NCBI GenBank assembly: GCA_964017155.1
Contig: OZ024861.1
Coordinates: 24,320,213 to 24,384,212, forward strand
Origin: Oasisia sp. SBJ-2009
Taxonomy: Eukaryota; Annelida; Polychaeta; Sabellida; Siboglinidae
Length of the DNA: 64,000 nt
Direction: 5' to 3'
Shown: positions 13,901 through 28,700 of the stretch, in pieces
Numbering within the stretch: position 1 is the stretch's first letter
Layout: each line of letters begins with the position of its first letter
The notes under the pieces: model-generated
Databases searched by the model: none
What the model saw: only the letters and a program-made list of their open reading frames with translations
Told to the model about the DNA's origin: nothing
Position numbers and translations under genes: made by a program

Positions 13901-16900
13901 GGATTAATTATTTTGGGACTGAAGTACATCCAAGGCTGAATGATAGCATCACGCATCAGTTTCGGTTTGGAGAAATATTACATCAGTTTTTGTTTTGGGA
14001 AATGTTTGCTGGGAATTCCCTATTCCCTGATATATTGCAGTATTAGTATATCGCCCAAGGTTGCCCGTAATTCCCTTGTTCAGCAGTTCCCACACCACTC
14101 GTTTATTTTGTGTTCATAAATTAAATTTAATAGAATAAAACGTAGAAAAAGTTGTGTTTACATAATACAGTCTGAGCACCCCTTTACCCTGTCTATGACC
14201 TAAGGGAACTGGTTCACCATTTAGTCGAGTAACCTTGGTGGTTGTGGTTATGACACATGTGGTCCTTACCGCATTGAACCAGGGTGCGTTTTTCGGAAAA
14301 AGGAGCCGAATTCAGCTTTTAGTGTTGCCCTATGCAGCCTGATCACCTTCACACCATGAGTCATCGCATCCAAGATGTATCATAATGACATGTACTGGCC
14401 TGGATGCTGTTTTATAACTTATAAGATAAATACATCTATGATTCAGTGAGTATGATGTGTAGGAATAGTAATATAATATGTGAGATTTTGTTTCAGTATG
14501 CATATTTGTTTATTGTGTCGGTATAACTATTATGTTTCGGAGTTGATAATAGCAGATATTGTACAGTTGTTTTCTAAGGATTAAAAATGACATGAAACAT
14601 ATAAAATGTTGTATATGTAAAGCAAAAATTAATGAAAGCCGTAGAAGTGATTCTTGACTAAGGTTTATTTGGGGGTTTCTTATCTTCCTCTAGGTATGTG
14701 ACAAAAACCGTTGCACTATCAGTAGACTTTGCAGTGGCTTAGATTAAAATAGAAACACTACTCGACAGTCTGAGAGTAACTGTGATTAAGTTAAGTGAAC
14801 TGCAAAATGTGACCAGTTTGTCCCGATTGACCCAGAACCCAGGAGTGACAAGGTGACTTGGAGATGTTTGCATCATTGGTGAGAAGGAAGAAGTATCTAA
14901 CCTGAAGCGTTGATGATGTTTGTAGCCCTAAATTGTGAGTCAGACATAGTAGAACTCAAGTTTAAGTAAATAAATTCAAGCCTGTTTTCTTGAATTTTTA
15001 TTGTTTAAACATGTAAATTTGTAAATTGTAATGAAAAATAGTTAATCAATGTTTTTATTTCAATCAGTCAAATTGTTCTCAGTTTCCAGGAATATGTTAC
15101 CATTTAATATGTGTCTTCTTTATGTTTTTTGTTTTATTTTTAATTTGGTTCAGTTCAAATTGACATTTTTTGGATCAAATCCAATTTGATGATTCAGATT
15201 TGACCTGAGACTTGGTACATCATGGCACAGCCTGGGAAAGGTCATGTTTGTTGTTGACAGTGGAAAGTGATAGCTGGATAGGGGAACGCGCAGATATGGA
15301 CACCACCAGAAGTTGACACCGTAGGACAAAGTTTGGCATTGCCCTATGAGGTGACTCAGTACTACGTTCTACCAGTGCACTAGACTGAGTCTATGATGAG
15401 TTGTCAGAGAAGGCAGATCTCACTGAGCCCAAAGACAGTTCAGTTCGGCTTCACATTCCACATGATGAATCATCTTCATATCATGTCTAAGCACCCGCAC
15501 ATTTTCTATTTACTTGTGTGTTTTTTATTATTTTTCTTTTAGTGTGACTGTCGGTTTATATACATATAATTACTAAATCATACAATCTGCATATCTGTAT
15601 CAAGAATAGTTTATTATACTTGTATACATATATGATGTTATACAATTATAGTATTTTATAGTTTCTGTGAGCTAAAGGTTGTCTGCAAAGTTTTGTCTAA
15701 AAAAACCTTACAAGTAATTTTATTGTTATATAGTCAGATTTGTGTTATTGTTAGAGTCATACTTCCAAGTAGTTCAGTGTAGTAGCTGTAATACTGGAAA
15801 TTATGTCTTAAGCATTTTAGAGCAGTTGTAAAAATCCCTGAATAGTGAACTGAGTGTTACTGTTTGAGTGAGTAAATATAGCTTATTAATATCACATTAT
15901 ATGGTATTTTATATGTGCATTTCATGGGGTACAGCTCATCTCATTTAATTGAACTGGTTCATATTGGATGGTTCATGTAGGTGATTCATATTGGATCGGT
16001 GATGATGGCTGGTAGGTTGGTTGGTTCAATCAAATTGGCTCCTTCATAAAGGTAATTCATGAGGAGAGGTTGCTGTATCCCATGACGTCAGAGACCGTGG
16101 CAGTCTCTACCCCACTTGTGGTCTCTGAAGGCACTCACCTGAGCCTGCACTAGGTGTGTGAGGTGAGGACGGCCAGGGTTAAACAAGCAACCAGTGCTGT
16201 AGACAGTTACGTTGGTGCATACCAGCCGATGAATCACGTCCACTTATATCACTTCCATCTTTGGACTCTACTCCTTGATCATTGGGGGCAGTTCATACTG
16301 GCCCTAGGGTAGGTAAGACACCCCTATTTACCCTTTGTACACATCACTGAACGCCCTCATAGGCTCTGTCTAGTTGACTACAGTCACCCAGGTGCCTTTT
16401 TATGAAGCAACAGTGACACATCCTTAGTGCCTGATAGGATCACAATCACCTGTGATCAGAGGTCGGAGGTCATGGGGTGAGGAGTAAAAGATAGATCTGT
16501 ATCTGGCCAGGAAGCAACTGTAGCAATGTACCTGATGTCACGGCTGGCTGCATTCAGTTTAGGGAGTCTGTCAATGGCTCAGATTGCAGTGATGTCCTCA
16601 TGGTGTCCTGGTGTGACCACAGAGGTTATGGGGAAACTGTGACAGAATGCGGTCGGAACTGGTTTAGACTACACTGATGTAGACAGCATCAGACCGGTGC
16701 AGTTGGTACTGGTTCACACTAATGGTATCACACTGCACGGGAACATTGTCATGCCACTGGGTGAAAGTAATCGTGTTCTCTCACCATGTGTAGTTGTGTT
16801 ATTGCAAGTGAATAAAGTCATCTAATATAGATCTATCCGCAATTGTAGTATTCTACATGAACAGCTGTGTCACTGACATCTGAATGTCTTATGTCAGCAA

Positions 16901-19900
16901 CAGGTAATAAACAGTCTAGTTCCTGTTGGTAGACCCATGGATTATGCACCCAGTTCCAGGGTCCCTTTTCTATGGGGGGGGGGGCATATTCTATGAGACA
17001 TATGACAGGGACCCCTATAGAATATGGATCCCACCAAGTCAAAATTCTATGGGGTGCATCCATATTCTATAGAGAAAATGGACCCGAGGTCCATTTTCCA
17101 TGGGGTCCATATTCTAAATATGACAGCGACATTGGGCTGTAGTTTGTCCTTCCAGGCAGTGATTTGGGGGTGACTGGAGGGTGTTGGGGTCATGTGACTG
17201 GATATGCACAACAGGGTGACACATGCTGTCTCTTCTGATTGTGTTGTCATAGCCACCAGCCGATTAATCAGGCTCCATTTTGCAATTACCCCCCCCTCCC
17301 CCCAACCAACCCATCTGCCACAAAATGAGGGTGAATAAGAGTGACGTCACGGTGACTGTCATCATGACTGTCACGGGCGCGGTCACGCTGGGCCAGCCTT
17401 TGACCAGTCACTCCCTATTTGCTGACTCCTATTTCCTGGGAACTGAGTCTGTGGTCACAGAAGCCACACAGATGACAACATATTGCACCTAAACTGTCAT
17501 TAACAATCTCCGCACCGAAACCACTTCATAAGTTCTCACAGCCTCTGGCAGCTATTTTAAGGGGTTCTGAGGGATTGACTGGATCGGGTTCTAGCCAGAC
17601 GGTGGCAGTGGTAGGACGGATGGGGTCATGTCAAATAGGAAACATTTAAAGGCAATTTTGCAACCGCATTGCAATGGTTTAAGTGTAAATAAATAGACTC
17701 GGTATAGTCTGGGTGGTCCGGTTTATGGAAATGTTGGTTTTAGGAAGTCTTTTAGATGATAATGTCTTAAGTTGTCAAACTTGATTAATAATTAAATCTT
17801 CTCAGATGTGCAGGATTGTTTTTGTATGGCAACTTACTTAATAAAAGAATTGGGATATTATTATAAATGTAAAGTTATATCTTGAAACGTTCTTCACATT
17901 TGTTAGAAATGTATTTTTTAAGCCTGGCAAAGCTCTAGCCAGTGCCGCTGTTTTGCAGCTGACTGACTTCTAAGTAAGGGGGTATATAATTATGAGGTAT
18001 GTAGTATGTGTGAGATTTTGAGGATGTTTAGGCATGAAAAATGTCAGATATGAACCAACTATGCCGTGGTGTGTGTATACAAGATACTGTGAAGAGACGG
18101 GTCATGTGACCCCCATGTGACGTCATGCATCCTGCTAGCCTTTTGTTTGTGGACCAGCTCTCATGACTCATGGATCGTGGGAAAAATGTAAGAATGACCA
18201 CACACCACACCCCCATAGCATTTAATAATTAACAATATCCTGCAGGAAACGTCTGATATGTTAATTAGGTGCTTATGCATGCATATGGGTTCTTGTTTCT
18301 ACCCGGTTAAATTAGTGAGGTAATATTCCACATTTTGCATTTCTGAATACCAGATTATATATAGTCCTAACCACAAATAGTAGATTTATTTATAGGTGTG
18401 TAGTGTACATTTTGTGTTTTCTCAGAAAATTAAGTCTGTGATCGCGATGCTGTTCACTATGGTTTATGTCAGATGTTATTATGAATGAATGGGATGTTAT
18501 CGGAGTATGATAGTGACTGACAGAAGGGTAGCCTCAATGGATCGTACTTAATACATCAATAATATATCATCACCATGAGTAGTGTGAGTGACTCCCACTG
18601 TCTGTGTAGTTCCCAGTGGTTTATGGTGTAACTCTTGCCTGAAGCATGGCAAATATAAATATAGCAGCGCATTGCCTTACGGAAAACACTCATTTAGTGT
18701 CTAAAAGTATATGTTATATGATAATGATATTTTATGCATACATCCATGCATGCTTGTGTGCACACTAACACATGCCCATATAGTGTTACAAAAAAAGTTA
18801 ATTTGCATTGTATATGATATAACTGAGCAGTTATGGTATATTAGAATACATACAAGTATTTGGTGGTGATGTTTCATTTTGTTTTAGATAACCTGTGAAC
18901 CGTCACATCCAACCATGTCACCACAGATTCAATTAGGCTGTTTGTCTCTTCGCATTTTCCCCCCAAATTCTTCACCTGTCTAATAGATATCCCAATTTGA
19001 TCAATATTGATCAGTGGTCAATCCTTCACTTTTGTTGACATCTTCAATTTGTTGTCTGCACCTTTTCCTAAGCTGCTAAATGTTCAGCTTGTAGCCGTTC
19101 TGTCCCTACTGCCTGGCTAGCTTCCTTTTGGTTGAACATAATACATGATAGACTTTCTAATTATCGACTGCCTTAGCTCTCACCCAGATTCTATTTTCTC
19201 CCTGTAGCTAACTTATTCTGGGCCCCTAAAATTAATAATGACCTACGTTAATTTCATTATCATAAATACACTGTAATCATTTGTTAAAAGCATAGTTCCT
19301 GTGACCTTTAAATGTTATAACATTATGTATGTTGTTAAATAATAATAATAAATGTATTAATGCAATTGAAAATAGTACAAGATTTACAACAATCTTTTGT
19401 ATATTTTGACATACTAACTTAGACTTAGTGTAACAGTATTTTTTCTTTGGAGCAGATGCCCACCTGCCTATAATGTTTTTATAATAACTTAAAGACTTCA
19501 TAAAATAAATAAAATATTTGTGCAAATAAGGCTGCAAATCATAGGCTATGCTATAAAAAAATTATTTCAATACTCTGTCAAATGATTTTATGCAATCTAA
19601 ACAAAACATTTACCATTGATAATGAGGCAACATGTCACGGTCAATACGGCAGACACCGTATCAATTGATTAAATGATCTGTCTGATGGTTTGATAAAAAC
19701 TGAATAAAACATTTGCACAGACGTGATAACAATAGACGTGATAACAATGGTCCATAGGTAGAACAAATGAACTGTTGCAGCAGCAGCTTCCAACTGCCCT
19801 GTCCCCCTAGTCCTGGTCACACGTGTCCCACCAGATGCTGGGGACAGTGTCCTCTCTTTGTACTCGCCCCTGACTCATCTTTATACCAGCTGCTTCATCA

Positions 19901-22900
19901 GTCTTGATTTCTTCCAATTGTGCCACCAGGGGCGGGGCGGGGGGGGGGGGGGTAATCACCATGACAGTGGGGTGACAGAGGAAACTGCAGCTGTCAACTC
20001 TGTAATCTCCATGGCATCATGTTCTTTATTGTGTCACCATATCAGACAGCGCACTCTATGAGTAATACCAGACCACTTATATATTCATTAGCCATTTTTT
20101 TATGGATCCTCATTTTTTTTTTGGTGTGAAACATTTAGGCTCCCATTGTCTCTAGTTTTGCCAGTTTTCGTTGCATTACCTTTAAAGTTTTATACATTTT
20201 GTTCATTGCAAAAACTTTTTATAAATGCGGTAATAATGTCAGTGCAATTTGTTTTACTTACTAGAAATATGTACTGGTGTATATTGTATTTTTTCTACGT
20301 AAATCATCAATCAACAGAATGTATTTTTATTTCATAAATAATGGTCTTTTCAAATCAGGAAGTATATAAATTAACAACTATTTCTGCGTGATCAGGTAAC
20401 CATGACATTGTAGTTTATCATGTTGCTGTGTTGCTATGTAATGCTATTTTTATTCAGTGCAAGTGCAAATGCACGCGTATAATCACACACTCGCTCAAGT
20501 TAAAATATTTGTTTACCGGTACATGTGATTTTTGGTTAGTTACGCACCCATAGTATCCCTAGCAGAACGTGCAGTTTGAGTACAAACTGTATTAGTCACC
20601 GGCTAATTGACTATGACAGGCCGTCTTGAAAAGACTATAGCAGGTATGCCCAGTGTGAATGGCCCTTCGTGATGGTGACTCATCGGTTGAGTTCATTGCG
20701 CTGGCGTGGGGGGAGGAGGGGTCATGACCATTCATGCACGGCCAGTACTCAGTCACAGACAAGCCATTAGCTGCCAGAACCACAAGCAGACAGGAGGGAT
20801 TAAAAAGGGCAGCATTGACTTCCCTGTGGGTGTAGGGAAAGGCGGGTTGGATTGATAGAGGGAGCAGGGAGGTAGGCTGCTGGGTGTCAGCCAGTGGTTC
20901 AGCGGAAAGGAAAGGAAAGCGGGTCAGGGAGATAAACAAGTGCCCCTGAGGAGACTGAGACGAGGGAAGACATTCATAATCGGTGACAACCTTGTGTGGA
21001 GAGGACTCAACATTGACAGTGATTTTATGATGCTACCAGCCAGTGTTGTCACAGCTGGTAGTGGCAGACATCTTGCACATTTGTGATGACAACCACCACC
21101 AAACATGGCAGCTTGTATTGATTGCTGATTTCCTGGATGTTGTATTTGCTGGGTCACTGTGGATGAGTCATGGCCGTGAGGTGAGAACAGGTAGCAGGTA
21201 TCTCTGATGATCGCAGTCGCTGTACTCGTGTGTTTACGTCTGCACAGGTGTAACTTACAAGTGACGGTAACGGGCTGTTGACTGCGCCTGGCGTTGTCTC
21301 ATTTTACATTCCGCGGGCAGGTTGGTTTGTTATTACACGCAACATTGTTGACTTCACCACGCGAGATTCCAGAAATCGCACAGATAGCCGGCACACCATT
21401 CCCGCGGCTACCAACGTAGCGTGGCCTCATATGGGAACTCAGTGAAACTCATTTTTAATGAGTCATCTTGCTCCTGTGACAAGAGCAAGCACTTCCTGCT
21501 GTGATCGCAGCTGGTTTGGATTGGTGCCAGTATCAAGATCAGCTGTGAGCTAATCAGGACTGTCTTTGTTGTGTGTGTGTGTGTACTCTTAGAAGTCTGA
21601 GTCACCAGCTGTTGACACTATCCGGCCAGTCACATGTGCGTGTGGGGCAGGTCGAGCATTGACAAACAGACCTCCACAGGATACACATCGTAGGACCATG
21701 TCTCTCACAGTCACACGGACCATGTATGTGTTTGTTGACATTGTCAGGTGATATCACCGAACGAGGACAGTACTGCCTGGGTGTGGTACAGCCGTGTTAC
21801 GCACACAGTCACTGTGTTATTGTTCATGATGCCGAAGTGGCCGCGAGAAGGGAGGTCGAAGATGGAGGGATGTGAGAAGAGCATCGAGCGGGGTGAAAGT
21901 CGCACACTCGCCACGTCGATGGTGGCCGTGTCGACGCGGCATGTCACTAAATGTCGGATGTTTCTCGAGGTGTTTCACTCGAAGGTAGACTTCTGTTGGA
22001 ACAAAAGTGCGCGTCTCGCAGCGTTACAGAGACAGAAGAGTGTCACTTTGAAGACGGCACCGTTGACGTGTAATGGTCAGTATAGGACATTTGTAATGTC
22101 CAGATTCTGTCATAGTTCATCTACTTGTCATATACGTATATGTTTGTATCTGTCAGTGACGTTCTTGTTTCCTTGGCATATTGATTATGAATATCTCAAT
22201 AGTCAATACCTATCGTCTAACTCAACATAAGGTTTAAGTGCTTAAATTTACATCAACAAATATTTGTTTTTTAGTGTACGTTTTTTTTTTTAAGTCTGAG
22301 AAAATATTGGGATGGAAATGATAAACAAAACTATCAACCGGTAATTTTGTAATATTACTCTTCTGCGTCAGTTGTACAGCGTACATGCCAGAGAGTTTTA
22401 TTATTCAGGAATTGCTCAAATGTGATGCAAGATTGCGTGTAATAGTATGTTGTTTTTAATGTGCCCAATCTTTGCCAGACACAAAAAAGAAATCAGTTTA
22501 TTGCATTGCCGACTCATAGTTTATACATTGCCATTGCATGAATCATGCATAACTGCCAAATTACAGTTGCAGTACAGGGTGTCGACCTGCGTCATGTTAT
22601 AATTGCTCGAAACTGTGGCTTGGTTGTATAGCAGTCAGTCCTTTCAAACTGATAATAAAATGTCCCCTAAATGTGAGAGAATGTCCCCACTGTCTTTCTG
22701 GTGTCCCCCTGGGGCTGTCCCTAAACCTTTCTGTACAAGTGTATAAATACCAGCAGGATATCGGCCGGCTATTAATAGTGTTCGCTTCACAGAGCAAGAA
22801 TGCATGAGTAATAGTACACACACCGCTAGGTACTCCAATGGCTGATAGCGTGTGAGTGGCCTGGCCAATGAATGCTCAGATATGCCTGGCTGCCTCCAAG

Positions 22901-24260
22901 CACTTCCTTAATTCATTTGTTACCCGGATTTAATTGTTTAATGATTTTACTGTGCATTTGTCAGGTTAAAGTGAGACATCTGCCAAACATATTGAAACGT
23001 TCATGTTATATGTGTGTGTACTTACATACATGTAATGTTATACTTCATATATATGTATGTATATACACTGTATGTATGTACATATGCATGCACAGATACA
23101 TACATATAAATTTAAACATTCACTCATGCACTGTGTATGTTATGTAAGTTGAACCTATATAATCATATGCATAATGTAATATAGCTGTATGTGAGTGCAT
23201 TAAATACATGGATGCATGTAAACACACATGCATGTATACATACGTCATGCATGTATACCTGTACATACATGTATGTATACGTAATTTTACGTATGAATAA
23301 ATAAGACTGAGGGCTTAGAATTTTGCATGTGTGCATGTGTATGTGCTTCCAAGTGCACATAAAACTTAACTTACATACAGGTTCATGGCCACTTAGATGA
23401 TAATCTATACATATGTGCATGATTCGGTAAAACAGTGTTTTTTATATATCCTGCAAAGTGGCCATGAACCTGTATGTAAGTTAAGTTTTATGTGCACTTG
23501 GAAGCACATACACATGCACACATGCACGTACACACATGCTCATGCACACCGTGCACACACGCTCGCATACACGCATACACACATGTAGACATAGTGATGT
23601 CCAGCAGTGGTTGTTGTGTTTGCGTAAAGAGAACACAGCCATGACACAGACTGAGTGACAGGTTTTTGACAGTCATATATTACGTTGAACTGGTGCGGCA
23701 GGTAAGACTGGTGGCCAGTCCAGCGGTGAGTCACGCGAGTGACAGGGCACCAGTGTCAACAAGGCACCAGTGTACACTTTTAAGTAGAATGACATCAACA
23801 TTGAGTCACAAGTCGGTCACAAGCCATTGCCACTTGCTGGTGAGATGTGCGCACATATAATGCATTTGCCTTCGAAAGCATTTAAATATCATTACTCGTA
23901 GATTTGCATTTGACCTTCTCGGAATGAAGGTATTTGCGGTGAGAACACTTCAAAGTATTTGAATGTTTGGAATAGTTTTGTCATTGCATTGGTTTTTTTT
24001 GGGGGGGATTTAATTATTTCAGCTTGGTCGGGTACAGGATGGACACGCCTGCTACAGGGTTGTCAATAAGTACTTAGAAACATATACGCTGTGGGTTTAC
24101 CTGTCAGACAGGAGTTGCTCATTGTGTGTATATTTACCTATTGTGTTACCCAGGTATTCGTTGAGAATCAACCAGGCCTTTGTGCAGGAAGAAATGTTGC
24201 TAGTTTAGAATCATCCCAGTAAACATGTACAAGGAAGCCAGCCCATGTGTGTGTGTGTGA

Positions 24261-24291
<31 letters not shown>

Positions 24292-25660
24292 TGTGTGTGT
24301 GTCCTGTAATACTCGCTAATCCTTGCAAACTATTACACAAGTGTGTCAAGGCATAATTGACAACATATACATGAAATATGTTTTTTTCCAAATTCCATTT
24401 ACCATCCACTTAATTTTTTCATTTTAATTTGTTCTCAATTCTACCCATTCAAAACAAACTTTACCCATCGAAATGATGGGTGGATGAGTGTCTAGATTAA
24501 CCTGTAGAGCCAAGACAATGCGTGATATAATATACACGTAGTCATACATACAGATGCAGTCATGCATATTTGCAGTCATACAAGTGATAAAATTAACCAC
24601 TCGATCTGTTTCTTTGCAGGGGGATTTCTTGAATTCCAAGCAGCACATCCATCATTATGTGACAGCAAAACACCAGGGGGTGATAGTTCGAGCACTGGCA
24701 GCAAGGTGCCGCCACTGACATCTATGTCACAACCTTGTATGCCCGTTGCCAACGTTGGTCCGACCAAGATACTGCCTTATCTCTACCTTGGATCTCAGAA
24801 AGATGCTCTCTCTATGGAGACTGTGCAGGTAGGTCAAAGGTCACTCAGCAAATGTACAAAATAAAAAATTAAAATTATCGTTCAAAAAGAAATATTTTTA
24901 TTTCATTTGATTGATACAATTCAATACAATACAACTTGTATAGCATAGTATGTACATTTTTATTGAAGATTTAATAATTGTATATTTCCGTCCATTGGTG
25001 CTAATGGTTTAATGCAGTTGTCTCGATTTACGATTGTATTCTTATGGATGTATGACACATACAGAGACATGTAACACATTCACCTGCTGAGGTCTGATGT
25101 GTCAAAAGATCGCCACCATTCACACGGTGACACATGTTTACATTGACAGCAGACGATCTGTGACTGCTTTCATCTTAGTGGTCCCATTCAATCTCCCTGT
25201 AGTGTGGTCACTGCATTAATAATTGTACATTAACCGACAGTATGAGTTAACACTGTTGCTGCCACCTGGTGTACTCAATGTAAGTTAAATATTATTTACG
25301 TATTTGTTTAAATTCAGTGTTTATGTAAAGGCAATAAAATAGTTACGTAAGGGAGATATGAGAGTAGAGTTCATGTTTACGTTACCTGGGCTTGCAGCAA
25401 ACGGGCATCACACACATCGTGAATGTGAGCAACACGTGTCCCCGGCCGACCTTCATCTCAGAAGGTCACTTCCTCCGCATTCCAGTCAACGACAACTACG
25501 CTGACAAACTGCTGCCATTCTTCCAGGAGGCCTTCCAGTTCCTAGGTACGTCAGTTGGATCAGCTCTTTAGAAGTGCTGGTCTATTTGGACAGACACTTC
25601 ATTTTGTTCTTGCCCACAATAATGTTTTATGAAAATAATTGTGTGTGTATAAAAGTTTGT

Positions 25661-25746
<86 letters not shown>

Positions 25747-28700
25747 TATAATATATATATAATATATATATAATATATATATATATATATGACAATTTGT
25801 ATTCAGATTTGAAGGGCGAGAAAAACTTTTGAAACAATCTGTGATCAGAGTCGATTTTCAACAATTTGTCTTTATGATTTAAAAAATGAATTTATTAAAT
25901 AGTTGGTACTGTTTGTATAACACCATATTCATGCTTGAAATAACTTTACAACAAACAGTTATTCAAAGTAGACACATAATGAAGTTATTTCTAATTAAAA
26001 CAACACAGTCGAAGACAACAAATAAAATAATAAATATAAGATTATTATAAATGATCTGTGTCAAACTAAAAGCACTGACAAAAAGTAATTAAAGGTAATC
26101 AGAACAGGCTATCTTGACAACACGAAGCACGTGTGTGATGTGTTGACTCATTGTTCTTACTGGCGTATTGGTACGTTGACAGACAAAGTGCGGGAGGCGA
26201 ACGGCTGCGTACTCATCCACTGTCTGGCCGGCATCTCTCGCTCACCCACACTAGCCATCGCCTACATCATGCACCACCTCGGCATGTCCACGGACGAAGC
26301 CTACAAGTACGTCTACTAGACAGTGGCGCCGCCAGGGGGCAGGCACATAAGTTCACACAGTCCCATAAATGTACACAGTGAAACCTCTGTATTAATATCA
26401 TGTTTGGGTCTGGTTAAAAGTTACCTGAATAGAGAATTTAATTGATCACGGGACTAATATCCTATGGTATTCTAAATCTGCAAATAGATGAGGACTGTTC
26501 AGATGTGATCTTAATCGTGAGGTGGCTGTATTACAGAGGTGACCAAGGCAAGGTTCTGTTGTATTATTACAAAAGGGCGGGTGGTGGTTTGATCATAATA
26601 ATAAAAATAAATTAATACAATACCATATCGCGAATGGGACTAATGTAGATGTCGTTGTGGGTAACAAAAGTAGATAGCATGTTGTCTTAATAATCATAAT
26701 CATGTCATTTGATTCTGGTGGGTTATGAAGCCATTTTTAGTGATGAAAGTGTCACACAATGTTTTGATGGGTGGTGGCTTGAAGACTGCACATTTGTGAG
26801 ACTTCTACAAAGTCATGTGTGAGAATTCTCCTTAATCACTGCTCTGACTGGTTTTTCAGTACCCTGTGTAGCTGCTTAGTTTTACATAAACAACGTTTAA
26901 AAAGCAAAACATAGAAAGCCTCATTGTATAAGTGTGACTCATAGTCAGAACTCGTAGGTCGCTGTGGAACTACAACAGTAAATGTATTAGGCAAAACAAG
27001 CATAACCTTTGTATTGACATTTACTATTCAGACAGGTCCATGTTATGTTTTTGGTTAGCCGTTAACACAACTGTAAATCTAACGTAAAAAAGTACCAGAT
27101 GTTTTCCTATTGAAACAGAAGAGCATTGCAAGTTTGCCATACAAAAGTATATCTATGAAGGATGAAAGTTGTATTTAAGTGGCTTCTGAATTGCTAATGA
27201 ATTTTAAAATAGGAATATTGGTAAATGTACTTAAAATATAAGTGATATGCAGAAGTCAGAACTGTCAAAATGGGTTCTAATGTAATCTGTTCAGGCATGC
27301 AATTTTCGTCATTATGCTGTCATTTGGTGCTGCGTAGAAACTTGGAATAAAGCATTAAGCATTACTCTTTGTGTGGAGATGAAATAAATATTTTGTTACA
27401 TTCACAGTTATGCCTATGACCAATGTCAATGCATAGATGATAGAGGCAGCCTTTAAACCCTTTGCCTGTCAACAGTGTTTCTGTATGTAACCTGGGCATA
27501 AATTACAAGTACCGTATGACAGTTAAATCTTAAGTTTTTTACAATTATTTTGTCAAAGAAAACAATTGGGCCTCAATTTCGACAAAATATACAATAAAAT
27601 GATTTAATGCTTTACATATTCAACATCGATTTTGAAATGACGGTTCTAGTTGCTAGGCAACAGGTCACAAGACGGATAGGCCAAGTGTAGGTGTGGAGTT
27701 AAGGAGTGTTCTGTGTGTTGCAGATACGTGAAGGATAAGCGCCCAACGATATCGCCCAACTTCAACTTCCTGGGTCAGCTGATTGAACACGAACAGCGAC
27801 TGAGGTCGCAGCGGGACCTCAGTGACTGTGAGGCCAGTCTACTCAAGAAACAGTGCATCGATGAACTACGTCAGCCACCCACCCCCGTAGCACGACTACC
27901 CCGGGCAATACAGGCCCTGCCCAAGTTGAAGCGCTTCTCCCTGCGCCCACCCCTGCCACTAGGTGTCACTGCCACCACCCTCCAGTCGCCCACTAGCGCG
28001 CTCGCGAAGCTCAACTTCAATCAGCCAAGTCCGACGAGGAAGGACCCGATCGACAACTGGCAGTGGTCGACAGGGGTCGCCACCATCATCGAGACATCGT
28101 CGCCGACCATTCCATTACGTCAGTTCCCCACTACCTCATTGGACAAGCTCAGTTTCGTGCCGTGTTTCACGAAGGAGGAACACGCGCGGCGGACTGCTAG
28201 CATGTCGACGCAGGGGAGCAAAAGTACATCGGGCACGAAACGACCACTGAGTATGAACGTGACGGACAGATCGTCACGTGACCACATCGCATCCACCTCC
28301 AGTACGTTGACAAACTTCCGCTTTCATCCGCTACCGCTCGATAGTTTTCTCTGTGGCCAGCAGGTGACGCTGCGGTCGCCGGAAACGAAGGCAAAGCGCC
28401 TCGTGCGGCCGAACAGCATTGCGTTCTCCTCGTACCCTCTCTTTGACAGTGACACTGCGATGACAACACAACCACAGCCACAACCACAGCCACAGCCATG
28501 CGACCAGACAAGCATGGAGGTCACCCGAGACAGTGCTAGTGCAGTTTGTACGACAGCAGCGACGACTGCGGGCTCACAGAAGCCGTGTGTGGATGGACAC
28601 GGCTGTGGGTCTCCAGTGAACACACAGGCGGCCCTCATGCGACACTCCAAGTCCAGCAACGCCATCGGTGCTCTGAACAACTTCGAGAAGGGGCGAAAGT

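Larger units (their letters stand above)
12201..24619 (+). other. DUSP intron 3 (12.4 kb)
   Basis: The largest intron, between GTGAGT and TTTGCAG. It contains a ~41-bp degenerate repeat at its start, G-runs near 16974 and 19929, three CRE-like octamers (16083, 17342, 18118), a CpG-denser block at 21740-22070, TATG/CATG simple sequence, a perfect 71-bp inverted repeat and a TG/CGTG microsatellite. No coding exon fitting the DUSP frame was found inside. Confidence 0.85.

Noticed and set aside
20592..21157. Two minus-strand ORFs (115 and 77 codons) in intron 3
   Set aside because: No recognisable motif or splice partner. The raised GC alone makes chance openings of this size likely.
21748..22230. 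160-codon plus-strand ORF in DUSP intron 3
   Set aside because: No domain or family resemblance and the C-terminal third is AT-rich non-coding-like sequence. Kept only as a CpG-island observation.
25568..25864. Ile/Tyr-rich ORFs on both strands
   Set aside because: Translation of the (AT)n tract inside DUSP intron 5.
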